Shown in pieces: positions 1 through 15,476 of a stretch of 64,000 nt of DNA. The notes beneath the pieces are model-generated. The model saw only the letters and a program-made list of their open reading frames with translations, made no database searches and was not told the DNA's origin. Position 1 is the stretch's first letter, and each line of letters opens with the position of its first letter. The position numbers were made by a program, and so were the translations under genes. The stretch comes from Plotosus lineatus (lineage: Eukaryota; Chordata; Actinopteri; Siluriformes; Plotosidae): contig CM045729.1 in the NCBI GenBank assembly GCA_024760905.1, positions 8,523,580-8,587,579 on the forward strand, written 5' to 3'.

Positions 1-87
1 CAGGACTCAGATAACAGAAGAATCAGGTCATCAACATGTCAGAAGAAGCATCTGTACCTCAGCAAAACCACGCCCGAGCCCGCGCGA

Positions 88-90
<3 letters not shown>

Positions 91-129
<39 letters not shown>

Positions 130-145
130 GGGGGGGGGGGGGGGG
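91..145. repeat. (CA)n microsatellite followed by an 18-base G run
   Basis: About 37 bases of CA dinucleotide run directly into a G homopolymer. The corresponding site in copy 2 (37564-37633) has a longer, interrupted CA tract and no G run. The short ORFs across it are compositional artefacts. Confidence 0.95.
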
Positions 146-390
146 TGTTAGGTATGCCCATCATAATGTAATGGAAATTGAAAGGTTTATTATTGCTGAG
201 TGCAAGAAGGGGCTCCGACATGACTGGCTATTATAGCATAACTAAAATAGAGAAAACCAGAACGAAGGCAGTCATGAGACCCCCCTGTGACATTGCAATC
301 AGCCCCTCCGCTCTCAGCAGAACATTAGCACACATCATACTGACCTCAGTGACTCAGGGCACACTGTATTTCTCTTAGCCAATCAGAACA

Positions 391-527
391 GTGTGTTTCT
401 GCCCTGCGATGGCCTGGTGAGCTGTCCAGGCTGTACTCTGCCCTTGCCCGGAGTCAGCTGGGATGGGCGCCAGCCTCCCTGTGACCCTCATTAGGATTAA
501 GCGGTTATAGAAAATGAACTGATGAAC
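391..527 (+). mobile_element. SINE remnant with L2-type tail, in intron 8 of copy 1
   Basis: The segment carries the L2-like SINE tail (GAGCTGTCCAGG, GGCGCCAGCCTCCCTGTGAC, TTAGGATTAAGCGG). It is flanked by the 10-bp direct repeat AATCAGAACA at 381-390 and 528-537. The same insertion with the same flanking repeat is at 37902-38098 in copy 2, so it predates the gene duplication. The head and body have been lost here. Confidence 0.75.
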
Positions 528-690
528 AATCAGAACACACCGTAGTGATCTTAGTCAGTCAGAACACACTGTATTGCTCTCAGCCAATCAAAACACACTG
601 TATCACTCTCAGTCGATCATAACAATCCGTACTGCTCTCAACCCAACAGAACATGCTACATTGATCTCACTCAATCAGATCAGAGTGAAT
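528..690. repeat. CCAATCAG-type minisatellite, about 28-29 bp unit
   Basis: Roughly six degenerate copies of a unit resembling CTCAGCCAATCAGAACACAC followed by TGTATTGCT. The array is duplicated at 38099-38262 and a further block lies at 36895-36995. Each good unit has a CCAAT-box-like core. Intronic position; no function is shown. Confidence 0.75.
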
Positions 691-717
691 AATTATTTAT
701 GATGGTGTTTTGTGCAG

Positions 718-6600
<5,883 letters not shown>

Positions 6601-6942
6601 AACACACTTGAACCAAGAATCAAATTTTCAAATCAAAATCTGGGATGGCATAATGGTGTAGTGGTTGCATGGTGGAGTACTCAGAGGAAGCCCACGCCAA
6701 AACAAGGAGAACATGCAAACTTCACCCAGAAATGCCCTCACCACTGAGCTGGGGATGGGGTGGGGGACTCACGAAGATCTTGTAAAGTTTGTTTCTTTAT
6801 GTTTGGTGGCAGGAACCTGATAGTGTGTATGGAAATGGATGTTGTATAATCCAGTAGAAAGTGGTGGCAGTTGGTGTTGAGTTTGTGTGTCCTATTTGTG
6901 TGTTCAGGTGAAGACATTTTACTCTCTCTCTCTCGTACTGTG

Positions 6943-6948
6943 AATAAA
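6943..6948 (+). terminator. Candidate poly(A) signal AATAAA, copy 1
   Basis: AATAAA lies 343 bases after the stop codon and is conserved at the matching position in copy 2 (42208). Between stop and signal there are SINE-like fragments. Candidate only. Confidence 0.45.
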
Positions 6949-7149
6949 GGAACATTTTACTCTGACTTGTTTATTTGTACAAAGCTGCAATAAATTACAG
7001 CCATACTTTTTTGCACCACAGTCTGAGCAGTCTGCTGTCTGGGGTGAAAATAGATTCCCAAGTTTATCATGGACCCAGAACCCGAGTCCATTCAGCCCCT
7101 GTTGCATTTCCTTCAAAATATAATCCAGGATTTTGATTGGTGATCTGTA

Positions 7150-7595
7150 CGTGCCTTCACCCCAGGTCGGTTGACATAGGCCCCAGCCTCCCTGTGATCT
7201 AAATAGGTTTTCTGAATGAGTGAATAAGTCAGTGGATGATCAAGTGAATTTTTTTAGTATTTAAGATCAGGAAACGGAACGGACCACCGATCCGGAAACA
7301 TTTCCTTCGAACCTCTAACAATCTGCAAGCTGTGTGTGCTGCAGCTGTATCTTACTGAAACCACACATCCATTTCTTCAACATCTAGGGATTCGAGTTGG
7401 GGTCGGGCCTCCAACAGACCTCAGCACCGCCTCTCCTTGCATCATTGTTTCACTTGTGATACTGTTTTGTTTACATTTTATATTTTTGAGTAAGTCTCAA
7501 CTTAAATTGTTCTGATACCAGTAGGGTGAATATTTATTTACTACTCAGAACAATGTTTTGGGTGTATTTACTTCGTACAGTATTTATTTAACCGT
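7150..7595. other. Downstream flank of copy 1
   Basis: An L2-like scrap at 7180-7230, then sequence that stops matching the copy 2 flank near 7260. Nothing else is recognised. Confidence 0.5.
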
Positions 7596-7946
7596 AGGGC
7601 AGTGATGGCCTGGTGGTATAGGACCCTGGATCGCTGATCCTAAGGTTGGGGGTTCGAGTCCCACTCTCCACAAGGTTGTCACTTTGGAGTGTCCCCCCCA
7701 GTGCAGTAACTGGGTTATCAAAGGCGAGCCATGTCTCTCACTGTCTATGGTGAGAGGTTCATGTCAAAGAACCACTGCTGACTTTCGTGAAGAGGACCTG
7801 CAAAGCCGTCAACGTGTTTCTGTCCCTCGCTAAAGGGTTGTGTCAGGAAGGGCATCCGACATAAAACCTATGCCATATCAAACATGCAAATCATTCGCTG
7901 TGGCGATCCCTGAAAAAGGGAAAAGCCAAAAGGAAATCTTTCAGTG
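7596..7946 (+). mobile_element. tRNA-derived SINE with RTE-type tail, 13-bp TSD
   Basis: Flanked by TTTATTTAACCGT at 7583-7595 and 7947-7959. The head has GGTATAGGACCCTGG and the B box GGTTGGGGGTTCGAGTCCC. The body includes GGTTATCAAAGGCGAGCCAT. The tail is unlike that of the L2-type copies: GTCAGGAAGGGCATCCGAC joined to CATTCGCTGTGGCGATCCCT and GGGAAAAGCC. These match, respectively, the 5' UTR and the 3' terminus of the RTE LINE at 20400-23523. Confidence 0.95.
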
Positions 7947-8309
7947 TTTATTTAACCGTGTCCGTGTTTATAGAGTAACTAAGTGCTTATTACGACCAGA
8001 ATTATTAAATACACAACAAATATCTTAGGAAAGTATGTTTTGTGGAAAAGTGCTGATCAGGCTTCATTCTCAGAGCCTTTTTCCAGGCGTTCTCCTGAGC
8101 TGATGTTCTGCCCTCATGGACTAATGCAGGATAACATCGACAGCCCTTCAGGTTTTACAAAAAAGTCCCAAAATATACTGCATGCAGATTAAAGTATAAA
8201 AAGTATTGACATCTTTCTATCCCAGGAGTGCAGGAGCCCCTCTGGGTTAAGATCAGAATAATAATAATGATGACTATATTATTATTATTATCATTATTAT
8301 TATTATTAT

Positions 8310-11300
8310 CTCATCTCATCTCATCTTCTTCCGCTTAGTCCGGGGTCGGGTCGCGAGGGCAGCAACCTTAGCAAAGAGGTCCAGACATCCCTCTCCCGAG
8401 CCACTTCCTCCAACTCTCCCGGGGGGACACCGAGGCGGTCCCAGACAAGCCGAGAGACATAGTCCCTCCAGCGTGTTCTAGGTCGACCCCGGGGTCTCTT
8501 CCCGGTTGGACATGCCCGAAACACCACACCAGGGAGGCGTCCGGGGCATTCTAACCAGATGCCCGAGCCACCTCAACTGGCCCCTCTCAATGCGGAGGAG
8601 CAGCGGATCTACTCGAAGCTCTCCCGGATGGCGGAGCTTCTCACCCTATCTCTAAGGGAGAACCCCGCCACCCGGCGAAGAAAGCTCATTTCAGCCGCTT
8701 GTATCCGTGATCTTGTTCTTTCGGTCATTACCCAAAGCTCGTGACCATAGGTGAGGGTTGGAACGTATATCGACTGGTAAATTGAGAGCTTCGCCTTGCG
8801 GCTCAGCTCCTTTTTCACCACGACGGACCGGTACAGGCACCGCTTAACAGCAGAGGCTGCAGCGATCCGTCTGTCGATCTCTCGCTCCATCCTTCCCTCA
8901 CTCGTAAACAAGACCCCAAGATACTTAAACTCCTCCACTTGGGGCAGGACCTCATCCCGACTCCAGAGGGTGCATTCCACCATTGTCCGACTGGAGAACC
9001 ATGGCCTCGGACTTGGAGGTACTGATCTTCATCCCGGCTGCTTCGCACTCAGCTGCGAATCGCTCCAATGAGAGCTGGAGGGCCCGACTTGATGAAGCCA
9101 AAAGGACAACATCATCCGCAAAAAGCAGAGATGATATCCGATGGCCACCGAACCAAAACCCCTCATCGCCTCGACTGCGCCTAGAAATTCTGTCCATAAA
9201 AATTATGAACAGAATCGGTGACAAAGGACAGCCTTGGCGGACTCCAACTCTCACCGGAAACAAATCCGAGCTGCTGTTACCAATACGGACCAAACTCTGG
9301 CTCCGGTGATACAGCGACCGAATAGCTCGTAGCAACGGATCCGGAATACCGTACTCTCGGAGCACGCCCCACAAGATCTTTCGAGGGACACGGTCGAAAG
9401 CCTTCTCCAAATCCACAAAGCACATGTGGACAGATTGGGCAAACTCCCATGCCCCCTCCAGAATCCTGTGGAGCGTATAGAGTTGGTCAAGAGTGCTGCG
9501 GCCAGGACGAAAACCACATTGTTCCTCCTGAATCCGAGGTTCGACTATCGGTCGGATCCTCCTCTCTAGTACCCCTGCATAGACTTTACCAGGTAGGCTG
9601 AGGAGTGTAATTCCCCGATAATTGGAACACACCCTCCGGTCCCCCTTCTTAAAAATTGGGACCACCACCCCAGTTTGCCAATCCAGAGGTACAGCCCCCG
9701 ATGACCACGCGATGTTGCAGAGACGTGTCAGCCAAGACAGTCCTACAACATCCAGAGTCCTGAGGTATTCCGGGCGGATCTCGTCCAACCCCGGAGCTCG
9801 ACCACCGAGGAGCTTTTTGACAACCTCAGTGACCTCCACTCTAGTGATGGACGGACCCTCACCCGAACCCCCAGGGTCTTCCTTTTCCACGGAGGGCGTG
9901 TTGGTGGGATTGAGAAGGTCCTCAAAGTATTCCCTCCACCTCTCAACAACATCCCCAGTCAAGGTAAGCAGCTCCCCACCTCCACCATAAACAGTGTTTG
10001 TGAAGAACTGCTTCCCCCTCCTGAGGCGTCGGATGGTGGCCCAGAACCTTTTTGAGGCCAACCGATAATCACTCTCCAGGCCCTCACTGAACTCCTCCCA
10101 CGCCCGAGATTTTGCATCTGCGACAGCCTCGGCTGCAGCACGTTTGGCCTGCCGGTACCCGTTTGCTGCCTCAGGAGTCCCACAGGCCACGACAAGCACC
10201 GACGACCTTACGGCTACAGCTATGGGCTGCCGCCTCAGCAATGGAGGCACGAAACATGGCCCATTCAGATTCCATGTCCCCCGCCTCCTCCGGAACGTGG
10301 TTGTAGCTCTGACGGAGGTGGGAGTTAAAGGCCTCTCGGACAGGGGGCTCCGCCAAACGTTCCCAGCAGACCCTGATTACACGCTTGGGCCTGCCAGGTC
10401 TGGAAGGCAACCTCCCACACCACCGAAGCCAACTCACCACCAGGTAGTGATCGGTAGACAGCTCAGCTCCTCTCTTCACCCGAGTGTCCAGAACATATGG
10501 TCGCAAGTCCGATGACACGACTACAAAGTCAATCATCGAACTGCGACCTAGGGTGTCCTGGTGCCAAGTGCACTTATGGACACCCTTATGTTCGAACATG
10601 GTGTTCGTGATAGACAAACTATGACGAGCACAGAAGTCCAACAACGACACACCATTCGGATTCAGACTGGAGAGGCCGTACCTACCGATCACACCCTTCC
10701 AGGTCACACTATCGTTGCCCACATGGGCGTTGAAGTCTCCCAAGACAACGAGCGAGTCTCCCGAGGGAGCGTTCTCCAACACCCCCAAAGACTCCAAAAG
10801 GGTGGGTACTCTGAACTGTCATTTGGTGCATAAGCACAAATAACAGTCAGGACCCGTCCCCCACCCGAAGACGGAGGGAAGCTACCCTTTCGTCAACCGG
10901 GGAGAACCCCAACATTTGGGCACCGAGACGGGGGGGCAACAAGAATACCCACACCGGCTCGCCGCCTCTCCCCATGAGCAACTCCAGAATAGAAGAAGGT
11001 CCAGCCTCTTTCGAGATGGATGGTTCCAGAGCCCAAGCTATGCGTTGAGGTGAGCCCGACTATATCTAGTCGGTATCTCTCCACCTCACGCACCAAATCA
11101 GGCTCCTTTCCCGCCAGAGAGGTGACATTCCATGTCCCGAAGGTCAGAGTAAGCAGCCGAGGATCAGTCCGACAGAACTCATGCCTTTGGCTGCCACCCA
11201 ACTCACACTGCACCCGACCCCTAAAACTCCTCCCACGGGTGGTGGGTCCATGGGAGGGCGGACCCATGTCTCCTTTTCGGGCTGGGCCCGGCCAGGCTCC

Positions 11301-11587
11301 ATGGGCATAAGCCCGACCACCAGGCGCTCGCCTTCGAGCCCCTCCCCTGGGCCTGGCTTCAGGAGGGAACCCCGGTGACCCGCGTCCGGGCAAGGGAGAC
11401 TGATTCCTGTGTTGTTTTCTCATGTCTTAGGGGTCTGTTTTGAATCGCACTTTGTCTGGACCTTCACCCCGGACCTGTTTGCCTTGGGTGACCCTACCAG
11501 GGGCATTTGCCCCCGACAACATAGCTCCTAGGATCATTAGGTCACGCAAACCCCTCCACCACGATAAGGTGGCGATTCGAGGAGGGG
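8310..11587 (-). mobile_element. Rex3 LINE (RTE clade), near full length
   Basis: Minus strand, inserted in an ATT-rich simple repeat (ATTATTATCATTA on both sides). The 3' end is at 8311 (complement of TCATCTTCTTCCGCTTAGTC). The 5' end near 11587 carries the Rex3-type leader (complement of CCTCCACCACGATAAGGTGG). Sequences at 9216-9236 and 9661-9680 match, allowing mismatches, the two published Rex3 PCR primer sites as I remember them. Length about 3.3 kb. Confidence 0.93.
8321..11423 (-). pseudogene. Rex3 endonuclease/reverse transcriptase, broken ORF
   Basis: Minus-strand pieces in order: 10893-11423 endonuclease N-terminus (LTLTFGTWNVTSL; the QE active-site segment reads LTSTHS, so decayed); 10171-10797 endonuclease C-terminal half ([13 protein letters not shown] with the catalytic DFN); 8952-10250 linker and RT (PVRVGVRQGCPLSPILF, SLLFADDVVLLASSS with intact FADD, AAGMKISTSKSEAMVL); 8609-8983 thumb (EEFKYLGVLFTSEGRMERE); 8321-8527 C-terminus (RPRGRPRTRWRDYVSRL). 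Several frameshifts separate the pieces, so no complete protein can be made. The palm is well preserved, suggesting a fairly recent copy. Confidence 0.92.
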
Positions 11588-11619
11588 ATTATTATCATTA
11601 ATAATAATAATCAGAATAT

Positions 11620-11946
11620 GGCAGTGGTGGTCCGGTGGAAAGGTGCTGGATTTCCGACCCCAAGGTTGGGGGTTCAGGACCTACTTCACCAGGTTGTCAC
11701 TGTTGTCTCCCTAGTGCAGCTAACTGGGTTATCAAAGCCAGCCATGTCTCTCACTGTCTGTGGTGAGAGGTTTATGCAAAAGAACCATTGCTGACTTTCT
11801 TCAAGAGTAGCTGCATATCAGTATTTTTCTGCCCCGTGATTGACTGGCTAGCAGTCCAGGGTGCACTCTGCCCTCGCCCAGAGTTGGCTGACATGACTAC
11901 CAGTAACCCTAATTAGGATTAAGCGGTTCAGAAAAAATGAATAGAT
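11620..11946 (+). mobile_element. tRNA-derived SINE, L2-type tail
   Basis: The head is diverged (GGCAGTGGTGGTCCGGTGG, AAGGTTGGGGGTTCAGGACC). The body (AACTGGGTTATCAAAGCCAG, TCTCTCACTGTCTGTGGTGA) is the same as in 7596-7946, but the tail is the L2 type (GTCCAGGGTGCACTCTGCCC, AATTAGGATTAAGCGGTTCA). Confidence 0.88.
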
Positions 11947-11954
11947 GATAATTA

Positions 11955-12090
11955 TAATTTTGCGATGTCCTGACCAACTGTACAGATTATACATCAGTCT
12001 CGCCCAGAGTCGGCAGACCTGGGCACCAATCTCCCTGTGACCCTAGTAAGAATTAAGCGGTTCAGAAAATGAATGAATGAATGAACAAAC

Positions 12091-12125
<35 letters not shown>

Positions 12126-12290
12126 TACTACTACTACTACTACGAATAATAATAATGCTGTGACGGTCTAGTGAGCTGTGCAGGTTGTACTCTGCCCCTG
12201 CCCAGGGTTGGCTGAAATGGTCACCAGCCTCCCTGTGGCCCTAATAGGATTAAACAATTCAGAAAACGAATGAATAATAATAATAATGAT
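11955..12290 (+). repeat. Two L2-type SINE tails and AAT/ACT simple repeats
   Basis: Tail fragments near 11998-12090 and 12158-12275 each end in AGCGGTTCAGAAAATGAATG-like sequence. They are separated by (AAT)n and (ACT)n tracts. Confidence 0.7.
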
Positions 12291-12321
12291 ACAACTACTA
12301 CTAATACTACAACTACTACTG

Positions 12322-12363
<42 letters not shown>

Positions 12364-12388
12364 ATAATAATAATAATAATAATAATCG
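12291..12388. repeat. (ACT)n/(AAT)n simple repeat
   Basis: Trinucleotide tract. The poly-Leu and poly-Val ORFs across it are artefacts. Confidence 0.93.
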
Positions 12389-12427
12389 ATAGTCACTTAC
12401 CAGCCCGTCAACAAATTTTTCCAATTA

Positions 12428-12805
12428 CAGTCAGCCCCAAACTTATGAAATTAATCCGTTCCAGAGCCCTTTTCGTATAGCGGGGATTTCGTAAGTAGGG
12501 GCAGCTCAAATGCGCCCACATTTATTAAAGATTTACTGAATTAAACAACTTAAAAAACTAAAAACTAAAGAGAGAAGCTTCCTTCTGTCTCTATCTGGGA
12601 GGCCAGCGGGGCGGCATGTTGAGAGACAGCCAATGAGAGAGCAACTTGCGTGTCGTGTGAAATTTTGATTGGCGTTTGAATTTTTAATTTCTTTTCGTAA
12701 GATAGGGTTGTTTTGTATCTCGGGGACGGAAACTCAGGAAAATGTTTTTCCCGGATAACCCGGGGATTTCGTACACAGGGGTCTTCATAAGTTGGGGGCC
12801 GACTG
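12428..12805. mobile_element. pogo/Tigger-like MITE with TA target duplication
   Basis: 378 bp with terminal inverted repeats: left CAGTCAGCCCCAAACTTATG, right CATAAGTTGGGGGCCGACTG. TA dinucleotides flank both ends (12426-12427, 12806-12807), as expected for Tc1/mariner/pogo elements. No ORF is recognised. Confidence 0.85.
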
Positions 12806-12830
12806 TATCGTGAAATCACATTCTTCACCC

Positions 12831-13288
12831 TTCTTCTTTCTTCTTCTTTTTCTTTCGGCTGTTCCCTTCAGGGGTCGCCACAGCAAATGATCTGCCTCCA
12901 TCTCTCCCTATCCTCTGCATCTTCTACTCTTAGCCTAAGTACTTAAAATCTTCCACTTTCTTTATCTCTGCCCCCTGTAACCTCACCGTTCCTCTTGGGT
13001 CCTTGTCGTTGACACGCCTCCCGCCTCTCCTTCTTTGACGTCTTTGACCAACAGTAGTCCAATTTCCATCAGCACCCTGTTGGTTGACAGCACTGATGGC
13101 GGTCGTTGTTAACCCGGGCCTCGACCGATCCGGTATGAATTTTGTTTTGACCATTTGCATTTTTAATGTGGCAGAAGTTTTACGCCGGATGCCCTTCCTG
13201 TCGCAACCCTCTGCATTTATCCGGGCTTGGGACCGGCATAAGGGGGAGAGACACTGGTTATGCCCCCCCCCGTCTCATGGCTGTATTT
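12831..13288 (-). mobile_element. Miniature RTE: both ends kept, interior deleted, 18-bp TSD
   Basis: Flanked by the perfect 18-bp direct repeat AAATCACATTCTTCACCC at 12813-12830 and 13289-13306. On the minus strand it has the complete RTE 5' end (GCCATGAGACGG, GGAAGGGCATCCGGCG, ATACCGGATCGGTCGAGG) and the complete 3' end (GGCGACCCCTGAAGGGAAC). Nearly all of the ORF is deleted. Length 458 bp against about 3.1 kb for the intact element. Confidence 0.93.
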
Positions 13289-13312
13289 AAATCACATTCT
13301 TCACCCGACCCA

Positions 13313-13430
13313 GGAAAATCTATTGGTACTGGAGAGGAGAATCTAACAAATGGTTGAACGTCAGATTCAGGAAGAGCAATTTGTTTTCAACCTGGTCGGG
13401 GCACTCTCGACCATCTCTATACACTCTACA
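13313..13430 (+). mobile_element. Old Rex3 RT fragment
   Basis: ACTGGAGAGGAGAATC, TTCAGGAAGAGCAATTTG and CTATACACTCTACA match the Rex3 segment encoding RRIRPIVEPRIQEEQ through LYTLH (compare the minus strand at 9540-9470). Diverged remnant. Confidence 0.65.
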
Positions 13431-13595
13431 GCAGTGGTCTCCAACTTTTTTGCACCAGGGACCAGTTTTATGTATGAAAATGTTTCCGCATAACCTTCCG
13501 GTTAGAGGCGAAGGTGTATAAATTTTAAAAACCTTTGTCAGTTCATAGTATTTAATCTGAATACAACTATTGCACTTTAAATTAGGCAATTAAAA
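13431..13595 (+). mobile_element. hAT-like 5' end fragment
   Basis: Begins GCAGTGGTCTCCAACTTTTT then GCACCAGGGACCAGTTTTAT, resembling the common vertebrate hAT-type terminus (cagtggtccccaacc...). No matching right end was found. Confidence 0.4.
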
Positions 13596-15476
13596 AATGC
13601 AGCCGTGAGGGGGGGGCACAAGCCAGTGTGCATCCTCACGCCAGTCCCAAGCGCAGATAAATGCAGAGGGTTTCATCAGGAAGGGCATCCAGCATAAAAC
13701 CAATCCCACATATAACATGCGAGTCAAAATTAAGAATTCCATACAGTTCTAGGCCCAGGTTAACAGCGACTGCCATCAATACTGTTAACCAACAGGGTCC
13801 TGGCGGAAATTGAGCTACTGTCGGTCAAAGAAGGAGAGGCGGGAGGTGTGTCCGTAGGCAGAGAGAGAAGAGGAAAGGCATGAGTCTAGGACTGAAAGTA
13901 GGGACTTTGAATGTTGAAACTATAATAGGAAAAGGTAGAGAGCTGGCTGACATGATGCAGAGGAGGAAGGTGGACATACTGTGTGTTCAGGAGACCAGGT
14001 GGAAAGGTAGCAAGGCTACAAGCTTAGGAGCAGAGTTTAAGCCGTTTTTTCATGGTGTGGATGGGAAGAGAAATGGAGTAGGAGTCATCTTGAAGGAGGG
14101 GTTTGTCAGGAATGTTCTGGAAGTGAAAAGAGTGTCAGGCAGAGTGATGAGTCTCAAGTTAGAAATTGAAGGTGTGATGTTCAGTGTTGTTAGTGCTTAT
14201 GCCCCACAGGTAGGATGTGAGCTCGAAGAGAAGGAGAGATTCTGGAGTGAGTTAGATGAAGTGATGCAGAGTACCCCCAGAGGTGAAAGAGTGGTCATTG
14301 GGTCCATGACTTCAATGGACATGTTGGTGCAGGCAACAGAGGGGATGAGGAAGTGATGGGCAGGTGTGATATTCAGGACAGGAACACAGAAGGACAGATG
14401 TTGATAGATTTTGCAAAAAGGATGGAAATGGCTGTGATGAATATTTTCTTTTGGAAGAGGCAGGCGCATAGGGTGACTTATATAAGTGCAGATAGGAGCC
14501 CACAGGTAGACTACATCTTGTGTAGGCGATGTTATTTGAAGGAAATCAGTGACTGCAAAGTAGTAGTGGGTGAGAGTGTTGCCAAGCAGCATAGGATGGT
14601 GCTGTGAAGGATGATGCTGATGGTGAGAAAGGTGAAGAAGGCAAAGACAGAGCAGAAGATAAAGTGGTGGCAGATGAAAAAGGAGGAGGGTTGTGTTGTC
14701 TACAAGGAGGAGTTGAAACAGGCTTTGGGTGGTCAGGAAGTGCTTCCAGATGACTGGACCATGACAGCTAATGTGATCAGGGAGACAGGTAGGAGAGTAC
14801 TTGGAGTGTCATCTGGAAGGAAAGGAGATAAGTCGACTCGGTGGTGCACTGAGGAGGTGTAGGAGTGTGTACAAAGAAAAAGGTTAGCTAAGAAGAAGTG
14901 GGACATAGAGAGGACCGAAGAGAGTAAACAGGAGTACAGGGAGATGCAGTGTAGGGCAAAGGTAGGGGTGTCAAGGGCCAAACAGATGACTTGTATGCTA
15001 GGTTGGACGGTAAAGAGGGAGAAAATGATTTATACAGCTTGGCACAGCACAGAAATAGAGATGGGAAGATGGAAAGAGTACCTTGAAGAGCTGATGAATG
15101 AGGAAAATGGCAAAAGAAAGAGAAGAAGAAATCACCGGTGAGGACCAGGAAGTAGCAAAGATTAGTAAGGGTGAAGTGAAGAGGGCATTGAAGAGGATGA
15201 AGACTGGAAAGGCAGTTGGTCCTGAGGATGTACCGGTGGATGTATGGAAGTGTCTAGGAGAGGTAGCAGTAGATTTTCTGACAAGAACATTAAACAAGGT
15301 CTTAGAGAGTGAGAAGATGCCAGAAGAATGGAGAAGTGTGCTGGTGCCCATTTTTAAGAACAATAGAGACGTGCAGAGTTGCAGCAACTACAGAGGGATA
15401 AAGTTGATGAGCCATTCCATGAAGTTATGTGAAAGAATAGTGGAAGCTAGACTAAGGGCAGAGGTCAGTATTTGTG
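13596..15476 (+). mobile_element. RTE LINE, 3'-truncated, with 5' UTR and endonuclease
   Basis: Starts at the RTE 5' end (AATGCAGCCGTGAGG). The leader is followed by endonuclease (13880-14356: VQETRWKGSKATSLG), linker, then the start of RT (VGPEDVPVDVWK, SNYRGIKLMSHSMK) in several frames. Homology ends abruptly at GTCAGTATTTGTGAA (15476), before the RT palm. ORFs are broken by frameshifts near 14310 and 14600 and by stops near 14860. Loss of the 3' end cannot come from ordinary 5' truncation, so a later deletion is likely. Confidence 0.88.

Larger units (their letters stand above)
1..717 (+). other. Intron 8 (3' part) of GGT copy 1
   Basis: The window opens inside an intron of a gamma-glutamyltransferase gene. 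The stretch aligns along its length with 37490-38288, the end of intron 8 of copy 2, including the CA microsatellite, a SINE and the CCAAT-like minisatellite. It ends with the acceptor TGTGCAG just before 718. Confidence 0.75.

Noticed and set aside
10893..11423. Host exonuclease/endonuclease-like gene
   Set aside because: It is the endonuclease domain of the Rex3 element, in order with its RT.
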